Part shown: positions 32,677 to 39,442 of the stretch, in pieces
Layout of the letters: the number at the start of each line of letters is the position of its first letter
Numbering within the stretch: the stretch's first letter is position 1
Source of the DNA: Bacillota bacterium
GTDB taxonomy: Bacteria > Bacillota > Clostridia > Oscillospirales > Acutalibacteraceae
Reading direction: 5' to 3'
DNA: 39,442 nucleotides
NCBI GenBank assembly: GCA_023391275.1
Contig: JAEWBE010000121.1
Coordinates: 1-39,442, forward strand
The notes under the pieces: model-generated
Seen by the model: the letters and a program-made list of their open reading frames with translations, nothing else
Database searches by the model: none
What the model was told of the DNA's origin: nothing
Program-made: the position numbers and the translations under genes

Positions 32677-32969
32677 TACAGGATTCTGAATTAGATTGAA
32701 TCCGCGGTACAATCGGTGCCTTCGGCGTTTTCCCTAAAATGAAGCAGGAACAGAATATTTAATAAAAATTTATAATTTGGAGCGTTGATCACGATATAAT
32801 ATATTAAGATTATAAAATATAAATTTTATATTAATATTAATATGAATTAATGATTAAAAATCACTGTTCTCTGGCAAAAAGCACAAAACCCAAAAAAATC
32901 TTAAGCTGTATTTCGTCTTATTATGGGAGAATTCCTATTTCTATTTGATTTCGTTTCTGTTATACTTAG

Positions 32970-33002
32970 GTTAAAGATTTGTAAAGAATATGTTAAGATT
33001 CT
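32970..33002 (+). promoter_or_regulatory. Pho-box-like direct repeats before the phosphate transporter
   Basis: Three successive 11-bp units begin GTTAAAGA, GTAAAGAA and GTTAAGAT. PhoP boxes of Firmicutes are TT(A/C/T)ACA-like hexamers repeated every 11 bp. A TATACT lies just upstream (32961-32966). This fits phosphate-starvation control of the PiT gene 40 nt downstream. Confidence 0.5.
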
Positions 33003-33042
33003 TGGGACAAGCAACTTGTAAAAAACGAAATGAGGTTTTTTA

Positions 33043-34044
33043 ATGTCACCTGTGCTTCTTGTTGCACTTTTACTTGTGTGTGCCTCCATTTTTGTAAATG
33101 GATGGACCGATGCGCCGAACGCGATTGCAACTGTTGTTTCAACCAGGGTGCTTTCTCCGCGGGCGGCTGTTTTTATGGCTACGATTTTTAACCTTGTCGG
33201 TATCATGTGTTTTGGCACGGCTGTTGCCAGTACAATTGCCAACCTGGTTGATGTCGGAACCGGTTCCAACCCGCTGGTGGCCGTTTGCGCCGCTCAGCTT
33301 TCCATTGTAATATGGTCGGTTTCCGCATGGAAATTTGGTATTCCAACCAGCGAAAGCCACGCGCTGATTGCGGGGCTCATGGGAGCGGGCATTGCCTATA
33401 ACGGAATGTCGGCATTTAAGTGGGTCGAATTTGAAAAAGTGCTTTGGGGTATCGTAATTTCAACAGTTGTCGGTTTTATCGCTTCTTATTTTGTTACTAA
33501 ACTGGTGGGAGTTTCCTTTCGGCATGTCAAACGCGCGAAAGCAAATCGTTTCTTTTCCCTCGGGCAGGTTGCCTCGGCGGCATTAATGGCTACAAGTCAT
33601 GGCGCGCAGGACGGGCAGAAATTTATGGGCGTTTTTGTTTTAGTTCTCCTTCTTGCGAAAAATCAGCCCGTTCCCCCGACAGTGCATATCGACATTTGGA
33701 TTATGCTTCTGTGTTCGCTGGTGATGGCGGTCGGTACTTCTATCGGCGGCTATCGTATTATTAAAACGATGGGAATCGATATGGTAAAGCTCGAAAAATA
33801 TCAGGGCTTTTCCGCAGAAATTGTCGCTTCTCTGTGCATGTTGATTACTACGGTGAAATCAGGTATTCCGCTTTCCACCACCAACACCAAGGGAACTGCG
33901 ATGATGGGCGCGGGGGCCGCGAGGCGCTTTTCGGATGTAAACTGGGGAATCGCGAAGGAAATGGTAATGGCATGGGTGCTGACTTTTCCGGTTTGCCTGA
34001 TTCTCGGTTATGCAATGACGAAATTGTTCATTGTAATTTTTTAA
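33043..34044 (+). CDS. PiT-family inorganic phosphate transporter
   Basis: A 333-residue membrane permease importing phosphate with a cation. The two family repeats are visible: GWTDAPNAIATVVSTRVLSPRAA with GIPTSESHALIAGLMGAG in the first half, and TSHGAQDGQKFMGV with GIPLSTTNTKGTAMMGAGAARR in the second. About ten hydrophobic segments are present. The ATG has GAGG upstream. The DUF47 gene follows by 58 nt, the standard pairing in bacteria. Possible Pho boxes precede it. Confidence 0.93.
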   Translation: MSPVLLVALLLVCASIFVNGWTDAPNAIATVVSTRVLSPRAAVFMATIFNLVGIMCFGTAVASTIANLVDVGTGSNPLVAVCAAQLSIVIWSVSAWKFGIPTSESHALIAGLMGAGIAYNGMSAFKWVEFEKVLWGIVISTVVGFIASYFVTKLVGVSFRHVKRAKANRFFSLGQVASAALMATSHGAQDGQKFMGVFVLVLLLAKNQPVPPTVHIDIWIMLLCSLVMAVGTSIGGYRIIKTMGIDMVKLEKYQGFSAEIVASLCMLITTVKSGIPLSTTNTKGTAMMGAGAARRFSDVNWGIAKEMVMAWVLTFPVCLILGYAMTKLFIVIF

Positions 34045-34102
34045 TCTTATTAAAATACGATAACAATCCATATTATGCTATTTGGAAGGGTAAGGGAACT
34101 TT

Positions 34103-34735
34103 ATGAGTAACTTTTTTGCTAAAGGGCCGGATTATTTTACATTGTTTGAAACAGGGATCAGTATTTCCTGTAAGGCTGCAAAGGTGCTGCAAACTTCATT
34201 TACGGATGGAATGATCGATAAAAAAGAGATTACCCAGCTCAAGGAAATTGAGCATGAAGGGGACAAGCATGTTCATGAATGCTCCAGTTTAATTGCTGAT
34301 GCGTTCATCACCCCGATTGACCGCTCGGACATGATGGATTTGGTTGCCGCGATTGAATCGGTTACCGACAGTATTGACGACATCGGCAATCAGATTTATA
34401 TGATGCATATCAGCAAGGCCAACGAAACCACTGTGAAGCTGGTTGACCTGATTGTAAAAAGCTGCGAGGGGCTTTGCACTTTGATGGCGGACTTTAAGCA
34501 GTTTAAGAAAACCTCCAAACACATTAAGGAGATGTCTGTTTTTGTAAACAACCTTGAAGAAGAGGGAGACGCAATTTTCAGCGAGGCTATGCGCGCACTG
34601 TTCGATCCGGCCAATAAAATGGAAATGATCGACGTTATCCGCCTGCAAAACCTGTACAACACCATGGAGAATTCCTTGGATTACTGCGAAGATGTTGCAG
34701 ATATTGTGGAGCAGATTATTATTTCGAATACCTGA
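34103..34735 (+). CDS. DUF47 (PhoU-like) phosphate transport accessory protein
   Basis: A 210-residue all-helical cytosolic protein of the DUF47/PitA-associated family. Typical acidic helical motifs are IEHEGDKHVHECSSLIADAFITPIDRSDMMDLVAAIESVTDSIDDIGNQI and NLEEEGDAIFSEAMRALF, resembling the metal-binding E(D)xxxD motifs of PhoU. It is known from other bacteria to modulate PiT transporter activity. The ATG follows AAGGG, and a good terminator closes the pair. Confidence 0.92.
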   Translation: MSNFFAKGPDYFTLFETGISISCKAAKVLQTSFTDGMIDKKEITQLKEIEHEGDKHVHECSSLIADAFITPIDRSDMMDLVAAIESVTDSIDDIGNQIYMMHISKANETTVKLVDLIVKSCEGLCTLMADFKQFKKTSKHIKEMSVFVNNLEEEGDAIFSEAMRALFDPANKMEMIDVIRLQNLYNTMENSLDYCEDVADIVEQIIISNT

Positions 34736-34748
34736 ACAAACACACTTT

Positions 34749-34782
34749 AAGCTCACCTGATTATCAGGTGAGCTTCTTTTTT
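34749..34782 (+). terminator. Intrinsic terminator after the DUF47 gene
   Basis: AAGCTCACCTGA (34749-34760) pairs perfectly with TCAGGTGAGCTT (34764-34775), followed by CTTTTTT. Confidence 0.9.
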
Positions 34783-34785
34783 GTA

Positions 34786-34814
34786 TTGAACAGTTCATTA
34801 TAATTTGATATAAT
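34786..34814 (+). promoter_or_regulatory. Promoter of the thyX operon
   Basis: TTGAAC (34786-34791), 17 nt, TATAAT (34809-34814), about 40 nt before the thyX ATG. Confidence 0.75.
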
Positions 34815-34856
34815 ATAAAATAAATAGCGACAAAATTTGTATATGGGAGAATATTT

Positions 34857-35627
34857 ATGGCTAAAGTCACCCTGATTGCCTATACTCCAAATCCGGAAAA
34901 GGTAATAGCGCAAGCTGCCCGCCTGTGTTATTCGCCGGCTTCCATCGAAAATATATCGGAAGGTCTGACCGGGGAGAAGGTGGCCTCATTCGTGGACATG
35001 CTCGCCGAAATCGGGCACGAAAGTCCGATTGAGCACGCTTCGTTCACTTTCGGCATCGAAGGGGTCTCCCGTTCTCTTTTGGCGCAGATTACACGGCACC
35101 GCATCGCGTCCTACAGCGTGCAGAGTCAGCGCTATGTTACGGAAACTCATTTTGAATATGTTGTTCCGCCTGAAATTGACGCTATTCCGCAGGCGCGCGC
35201 CGAGTTCCTTGCCGCCATGGAAGAAGATCAGCGCCATTACGAAAACCTGACCGCTTTGCTGAAGGCAAAGCATAAAAAAGACTTCATGGACGCGGGCAGG
35301 GATGAAAAATCAGCCGACCGCGACGCGCAGAAAAAGGCTATTGAGGATGCCCGCTTTGTACTTCCCAACGCCTGTGATACCAAAATGATCTGTACCTTCA
35401 ACGCGCGTTCTCTTTTCAATTTCTTTTCGCACCGCTGCTGCAATCGCGCCCAGTGGGAAATTCGCGAAGTGGCGGTTCAGATGCTGTGCCTTGTGCGCGG
35501 GGTCGCGCCCAACCTGTTCCGGCACTCGGGTCCCCCGTGCCTGCGCGGAGCCTGCCCGGAGGGGAAGATGTCCTGCGGCAGGATGGCGGAGGTACGCGAT
35601 TTTTTTAATGAAATAGGGGCAGACTAA
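34857..35627 (+). CDS. thyX: Flavin-dependent thymidylate synthase
   Basis: A 256-residue FAD-dependent enzyme converting dUMP to dTMP with methylene-tetrahydrofolate and NADPH. The ThyX motif RHRxxSxxxxSxRY is present as RHRIASYSVQSQRY (80-93). Other conserved parts are EIGHESPIEHASFTF, LPNACDTKMICTFNARSLFNFFSHRCCNRAQWEIREVA and the C-terminal FRHSGPPCLRG. The C-terminal part carries several cysteines. The ATG follows GGGAGA. It opens the operon, and its stop overlaps the tmk start (TAATG). In contrast to ThyA it yields tetrahydrofolate, not dihydrofolate. Confidence 0.95.
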   Translation: MAKVTLIAYTPNPEKVIAQAARLCYSPASIENISEGLTGEKVASFVDMLAEIGHESPIEHASFTFGIEGVSRSLLAQITRHRIASYSVQSQRYVTETHFEYVVPPEIDAIPQARAEFLAAMEEDQRHYENLTALLKAKHKKDFMDAGRDEKSADRDAQKKAIEDARFVLPNACDTKMICTFNARSLFNFFSHRCCNRAQWEIREVAVQMLCLVRGVAPNLFRHSGPPCLRGACPEGKMSCGRMAEVRDFFNEIGAD

Positions 35628-36310
35628 TGACTGGAAAATTGATTACCATGGAAGGGCTGGACGGCAGCGGGAAAGCGACTCAGACCGAATTGCTGTGCGG
35701 CGGGCTTTCCCGGCCGGGAGTGGCACTGCGCCGCGTCTCTTTTCCGGATTACGCCGAGCCTTCCTCCGCGCTGGTTAAGATGTATCTGGGCGGTGAGTTT
35801 GGAACCGACCCGAACGCAGTGAACGCTTACGCCGCTTCTTCATTTTACGCGGTGGATCGCTATGCAAGTTATGTGAGGCATTGGCGTACGGATTATCAGA
35901 ACGGTGCGCTGATTGTCGCCGACCGGTACACAACTTCAAATATTGTATTTCAGCTTTCCAAACTGCCCAAAACGCAGTGGGAAAGCTTTATCTCGTGGGT
36001 TGAGGACTATGAATATGGAAAACTGGGGCTTCCCAGACCGGATTTGACCATTTACCTTGACATGCCGCCTGTGGTTTCGCAAAAATTACTTAAAAACCGA
36101 TACCATGGCGATGAAAATAAAAAAGATATTCATGAAAGCAATGCATCTTATCTTTGTGCGTGCCGTGAGAGCGCGTTTTATGCTGCTGAACGGCTGAAAT
36201 GGAAGGTGATTTGCTGCGCTGAAGGGGAAAACCCAAGAACGATGGAAGACATCCATGCTGACGTTATGAAAAAAATTACGGAGGAAATGCCTTTTTATGT
36301 TTCATTTTGA
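35627..36310 (+). CDS. tmk: Thymidylate kinase
   Basis: A 227-residue P-loop kinase phosphorylating dTMP to dTDP. Walker A GLDGSGKAT (10-18) and the DRY motif (99-101, ADRYTTSN) are clear. YLDMPP and the lid residues KNRYHGDENKKDIHE follow. The start codon overlaps the thyX stop by one base, so the two consecutive steps of dTTP synthesis are translationally coupled. The sequence is more divergent than the standard Tmk (SFPDYAEPSSALVKMYLGGEFG) and resembles the variant common in Clostridia. Its end overlaps the next gene by 14 nt. Confidence 0.92.
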   Translation: MTGKLITMEGLDGSGKATQTELLCGGLSRPGVALRRVSFPDYAEPSSALVKMYLGGEFGTDPNAVNAYAASSFYAVDRYASYVRHWRTDYQNGALIVADRYTTSNIVFQLSKLPKTQWESFISWVEDYEYGKLGLPRPDLTIYLDMPPVVSQKLLKNRYHGDENKKDIHESNASYLCACRESAFYAAERLKWKVICCAEGENPRTMEDIHADVMKKITEEMPFYVSF

Positions 36311-37208
36311 ATTTCCAACCATTGAAGACCGAAAGTGGATGCAGCCGATTCTTTCCCAGAGCGGGAATATGGGAAGCGAGTCCGCATTCGGCACGTTGTT
36401 TTTATGGAGCGATACTTATTTTTCCAAGGTGTGCCGGTTTGAAGATTTTATGCTGCTCAGCTCCGGCGGTCATTTTCACACCTATAATCTGCCGATTGGC
36501 GGCCAAAAGCCTTATAAGGCCGTGGAGGCTATCATTGAGGACGCACATGAAAGAGGAATCCCCTTTAAAATGTGGGGTATTACACAGGATGGGGTTGCCG
36601 AACTGCAGGAACTGTTTCCGGGCCGGTTCGTTTTTCAGCTTGACCGCGGCGGTTCCGACTATATTTATGAAACCGCGGATTTGATTAATCTGGCCGGCCG
36701 GAAATATCATGGCAAACGGAATCATCTTGCGCAGTTTGACCGCGACTATCAATGGAGTTACGAGGATGTTACGCACGATAACCTTGAGGACTGCAAAATT
36801 GTTGCGCGGGAATGGTGCGAAGCAAACGGTGGATGCGGCAAAGAGAACGGGGCGCAGAACGAGAGCTGCGCACTTCGCAAGGCTTTTCGGAATTTTGATG
36901 AGCTGGAGCTTCAGGGCGGGCTCATCCGCATTGACGGCAAGGCTGTCGCGTTTACCATTGGGGAAGAGATCAATTCGCAAACCTATCTGCTCCATTTTGA
37001 AAAAGCGCTCGATGGCTATAACGGACTGTATGCCGCAATCAATCATGAATTTGCCGCGCGGCATCTGGCGGGTTATAAATATGTGAACCGCGAGGAGGAC
37101 ATGGGACTTGAGGGCTTGCGCAAAGCCAAACTTTCCTACCGTCCCTCGTTTTTGCTGCAAAAGTATCTGGTTACATTAAAAGAGGAAACAGGGGAAGTGT
37201 CGGAATGA
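36297..37208 (+). CDS. DUF2156 protein (phosphatidylglycerol lysyltransferase-like C-terminal domain)
   Basis: A 303-residue soluble protein with the two tandem GNAT-like folds of the DUF2156 / LPG-synthase C-terminal family. Readable family stretches: ESAFGTLFLWSDTYFSKVCRFEDFMLL, SDYIYETADLINLAGRKYHGKRNHLAQFDRDY and GLYAAINHEFAARHLAGYKYVNREEDMGLEGLRKAKLSYRPSFLLQKY. It lacks the membrane part of MprF, so a lipid-lysinylation role is not assured; aminoacyl-tRNA-dependent transfer or another acyl transfer is possible. It overlaps tmk by 14 nt and the GNAT gene by 4 nt. Confidence 0.85.
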   Translation: MFHFEFPTIEDRKWMQPILSQSGNMGSESAFGTLFLWSDTYFSKVCRFEDFMLLSSGGHFHTYNLPIGGQKPYKAVEAIIEDAHERGIPFKMWGITQDGVAELQELFPGRFVFQLDRGGSDYIYETADLINLAGRKYHGKRNHLAQFDRDYQWSYEDVTHDNLEDCKIVAREWCEANGGCGKENGAQNESCALRKAFRNFDELELQGGLIRIDGKAVAFTIGEEINSQTYLLHFEKALDGYNGLYAAINHEFAARHLAGYKYVNREEDMGLEGLRKAKLSYRPSFLLQKYLVTLKEETGEVSE

Positions 37209-38089
37209 TTCGTTTTGCAGACTGGGATATGCGCGGCGAACTGGCGCAAATTTGGCGGGTTTGCTTTGACGAACCGGCACGCCCCGTAAAGTATTTTCTG
37301 AATAACTATTTTCGTCCTGAAAACTGTTTGGTTTATCAGTTCGGAAGTAAAATTGCAGCGGTTGTTTATCTTCTGCCCGCGCAGGTCATTGCGGACGGCA
37401 GGCCCGTGCAGGCGCACTACATTTATGCTGCCGCAACACTGCCGAAATACCGTTCCCATGGGTACATGGCCGCTCTGCTGGCCGGTGCGGCGCTGGTCGG
37501 GGCAAACCGGGGCGATCAGTATTCCGTGGTGCTGCCCGCTACGCGCGTGCTTGACCCGCTCTACGAAAAATCCGGATATATCCCGCTTTTTCAAATCAGC
37601 ACCGTGTCTCTTTCGCTCAGCCAATTGTGCGATTCTGCAGAATCGGGGCGCATCGGCAAAGCGCTGTTCACGTTCCATCAGCTAAATTCCCTGCGTAATG
37701 CGCAGTTTGCCGGAAAAAACGGTTCCGTGCTGTGGGATGACAGGGCTTTTGGCTTTGCAGTGGGTATGGGTGGCGTTTATGGAGACCGGCTGGTCTGCTC
37801 CCGGACGGGCGACAGCCCCGCATATGCCCTTTGCCGCAGAATGAACGAAAATACCTGCATGGTAATGGAAATTATGGCCGACGGGCAAACGATCAGCGAC
37901 CTTGCGGCCAATATAATCAGTGCTATGCCGGCGGAAACCTATCAGTTCCGGGTTCCGGCCGACAGCAGCCTTTTTTCCCATCAAGGCGAAAATTCTCACT
38001 TTGGTATGATAAAACCCATCGGCGGTGCAATGCTGGAATCTGTTCGGCCGGATTCAGGCACGCCCTATCTCGGGCTGCCACTTGATTGA
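37205..38089 (+). CDS. GNAT-family N-acetyltransferase
   Basis: A 294-residue protein. The N-terminal half is a GNAT domain with the acetyl-CoA-binding region YIYAAATLPKYRSHGYMAALLAGA (Q/RxxGxA-like RSHGYM) and a C-terminal strand PLYEKSGYIPLFQIS. The second half resembles the extra domain of Eis-type acetyltransferases but is not sharply recognisable. The substrate is unknown. Its start overlaps the DUF2156 stop (ATGA), and the pair of acyltransferase-like folds may act in one pathway. Confidence 0.8.
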   Translation: MIRFADWDMRGELAQIWRVCFDEPARPVKYFLNNYFRPENCLVYQFGSKIAAVVYLLPAQVIADGRPVQAHYIYAAATLPKYRSHGYMAALLAGAALVGANRGDQYSVVLPATRVLDPLYEKSGYIPLFQISTVSLSLSQLCDSAESGRIGKALFTFHQLNSLRNAQFAGKNGSVLWDDRAFGFAVGMGGVYGDRLVCSRTGDSPAYALCRRMNENTCMVMEIMADGQTISDLAANIISAMPAETYQFRVPADSSLFSHQGENSHFGMIKPIGGAMLESVRPDSGTPYLGLPLD

Positions 38090-38106
38090 TTCGAGGAGGT
38101 ATTATA

Positions 38107-38643
38107 ATGGTATATCTTTTTCTTGCAAACGGGTTTGAAGAAATTGAAGCGCTTACAACAGTCGATATATTGAGACGCGCAGGCTGTGAATTGGTTACTG
38201 TGGGCGTGGGTGGGCGAAAAATTACCGGTTCCCATAATATTGAAGTCACGGCTGATGTGACGGAAGCCGAGGTGGAATCCGCTTCTCCGGACATGGTCAT
38301 CCTGCCGGGAGGCCCCGGCACGCGAAACCTCGAACAGTCTTCGGTTATGCGGGCGGCAGTCCGCAGCTGTGCGGAGCAGGGAAAATATATTGCGGCCATT
38401 TGCGCCGCTCCCTCGATTCTGGGGCATATGGGTCTGCTGAAAGAACACATGGCGACCTGCTTCCCCGGCTATGAGCAGGAACTCGGCGCTAAAAAGATAT
38501 CCGGGGAATCTGTCTGTGTCAGCGGAAACATCATCACCGCGAAGGGAGCGGGTGTTGCGGTTGACTTTGCGCTGAAAATTGTAGAGGTGCTTTACGGTTC
38601 TGAAAAATCAAACATGCTTAGGAAATCAATACAATGTATGTAA
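38107..38643 (+). CDS. DJ-1/PfpI family protein
   Basis: A 178-residue DJ-1/ThiJ/PfpI-fold protein. The ATG at 38107 follows GAGGAGG at 7 nt; the frame is open 7 codons further without a ribosome site. Motifs: NGFEEIEALTTVDILRRAG with the conserved glutamate, DMVILPGGPGTRNL, and the nucleophile elbow AAICAAPSIL with Cys99. Members include chaperones, deglycases and redox sensors; the exact role is open. It overlaps the next gene by 10 nt. Confidence 0.9.
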   Translation: MVYLFLANGFEEIEALTTVDILRRAGCELVTVGVGGRKITGSHNIEVTADVTEAEVESASPDMVILPGGPGTRNLEQSSVMRAAVRSCAEQGKYIAAICAAPSILGHMGLLKEHMATCFPGYEQELGAKKISGESVCVSGNIITAKGAGVAVDFALKIVEVLYGSEKSNMLRKSIQCM

Positions 38644-39224
38644 AGAATATTAAAGAAGTTAAAAAAAATCTGAGAACACGCTACCGCCGCTTTCGTGAGC
38701 AGATGAATGCGGAACAGAAGATCGGGTTGGACTCGACCATACAAAGCCGCTTGCTCGCGCTTCCCGAATATGCGAATTCGGGTATTGTGTTCACCTATGT
38801 AAGCAAGTCAATTGAGGTGGACACCATCGCATTGATTAAAGCGGCACTTGCCAATCGTAAGCAGGTAGCGGTACCGCGCTGTGTTCCCGATACGTACGAC
38901 ATGGAATTTTATTATATTACCTCGCTTGATGATTTGGGAAAGGGGAGTTTCGGCGTTTTGGAACCGATCCCTTCCCAATGCGGCCTTGTCCCGGCGGACG
39001 CCACGGGATTGTGCATTGTTCCGGGCCTCAGCTTTGATGCGCAGGGTTTTCGCCTTGGGTATGGCAAAGGTTACTATGACCGTTTTCTTGCCTCATTCAA
39101 GGGTGTAACTGTCGGAATCTGCTACGCCGGCTGTGTGCAGTGGAATTTACCCCACGGCTATTATGACAAGCCGGTCGATCTGCTGATTACGGAAAAGTAT
39201 ATCAGGAGGATGGCGAATCAGTAG
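38634..39224 (+). CDS. 5-formyltetrahydrofolate cyclo-ligase
   Basis: A 196-residue enzyme converting 5-formyl-THF to 5,10-methenyl-THF with ATP. The N-terminal basic helix (KKNLRTRYRRFREQM), VPRC and the signature PGLSFDAQGFRLGYGKGYYDRF (LGYGKGYYDR 141-150) are typical. It starts inside the end of the DJ-1 gene (10-nt overlap). In the same operon thyX consumes methylene-THF, so a folate recycling link is reasonable. Confidence 0.93.
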   Translation: MYVKNIKEVKKNLRTRYRRFREQMNAEQKIGLDSTIQSRLLALPEYANSGIVFTYVSKSIEVDTIALIKAALANRKQVAVPRCVPDTYDMEFYYITSLDDLGKGSFGVLEPIPSQCGLVPADATGLCIVPGLSFDAQGFRLGYGKGYYDRFLASFKGVTVGICYAGCVQWNLPHGYYDKPVDLLITEKYIRRMANQ

Positions 39225-39261
39225 TGCTGGAAAACGGCCGGAAAGACAGGAGGACGGACCC

Positions 39262-39442
39262 ATGAATGATGACGATCTGAAAAATGATGTCAACCACCGG
39301 CGAAGGGTGGAAAATTTTAAATTGAATATTCCCGATGACGAATATGACGGTGCATCGGAGCTATATTCCGACTACCACAATCCGGAGGAAGAAAACGGGA
39401 GAAGCTCCGACCAGGTGATTCACAGCTACAGTGACCCCCGTG
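39262..39442 (+). CDS. Start of an unidentified gene (runs off the window)
   Basis: An ATG at 39262 with AGGAGG 8 nt upstream opens a frame without stop up to the end (60 codons). The visible N-terminus is very acidic and polar (MNDDDLKNDVNHRRRVENFKLNIPDDEYDG...), with no hydrophobic segment so far. It lies 37 nt after the cyclo-ligase and is probably the next operon gene. An N-terminal cytosolic tail of a membrane protein is possible; it cannot be identified. Confidence 0.75.
   Translation, partial: MNDDDLKNDVNHRRRVENFKLNIPDDEYDGASELYSDYHNPEEENGRSSDQVIHSYSDPR

Overview
The window looks like the chromosome of a spore-forming member of the Clostridia, probably of the Ruminococcaceae/Oscillospiraceae type. 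This rests on strong Shine-Dalgarno sites with some TTG/GTG starts, TTGACA/TATAAT-type promoters, a sodium-pump decarboxylase, a DUF1836 regulator and a SpoIVCA-like serine recombinase. No rRNA, tRNA, CRISPR array or classical transposase gene is visible. All names come from reading motifs; no search was run.

Region 1 (1-17.4 kb) is a sugar or polyol catabolic locus. A minus-strand set (class II bisphosphate aldolase, PfkB-type sugar phosphate kinase, an FGGY kinase broken by an apparent 1-nt frameshift, an aldo/keto reductase) faces a plus-strand set: a medium-chain dehydrogenase, a short-chain dehydrogenase, a ribose-type ABC transporter (lipoprotein, permease, double ATPase, second permease), another aldo/keto reductase, a VOC protein, an SMP-30-type lactonase and a GlcG/HbpS-like protein. 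No regulator lies inside the locus, but the promoter regions carry palindromes. A 17-bp sequence is repeated with one mismatch before the dehydrogenase at 6044 and before the transporter at 9623, which suggests one regulon. A galactitol-phosphate-dehydrogenase-like fragment enters at the left edge.

Region 2 (17.5-25.5 kb) holds asnB, a DUF1836 regulator coupled to an AraC regulator, the gamma and beta subunits of a Na+-pumping decarboxylase (no alpha or biotin subunit nearby), and pcrA.

Region 3 (25.57-32.60 kb) is the most interesting part. The 3' segment of a conserved-looking, Cys-rich clostridial gene lies at 25574-26287, and its 5' end, with ribosome site and start codon, lies about 6.2 kb away at 32499-32602 on the same strand. 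Joining the two at a shared CGA triplet restores an uninterrupted frame of 271 residues. The DNA between them starts with a large serine recombinase and carries five small genes, a 14-helix MFS efflux pump and its MarR regulator. This is the architecture of the sigK skin element: a site-specific intervening element that would restore its host gene on excision. A sporulation-type -10 sequence lies before the host gene. I read this as a skin-like element in a gene other than sigK, carrying an efflux cassette.

Region 4 (32.6-39.4 kb) holds a PiT phosphate transporter and its DUF47 partner behind Pho-box-like repeats, then a tightly packed operon: thyX, tmk, a DUF2156 protein, a GNAT acetyltransferase, a DJ-1/PfpI protein, 5-formyltetrahydrofolate cyclo-ligase, and a gene that runs off the end.
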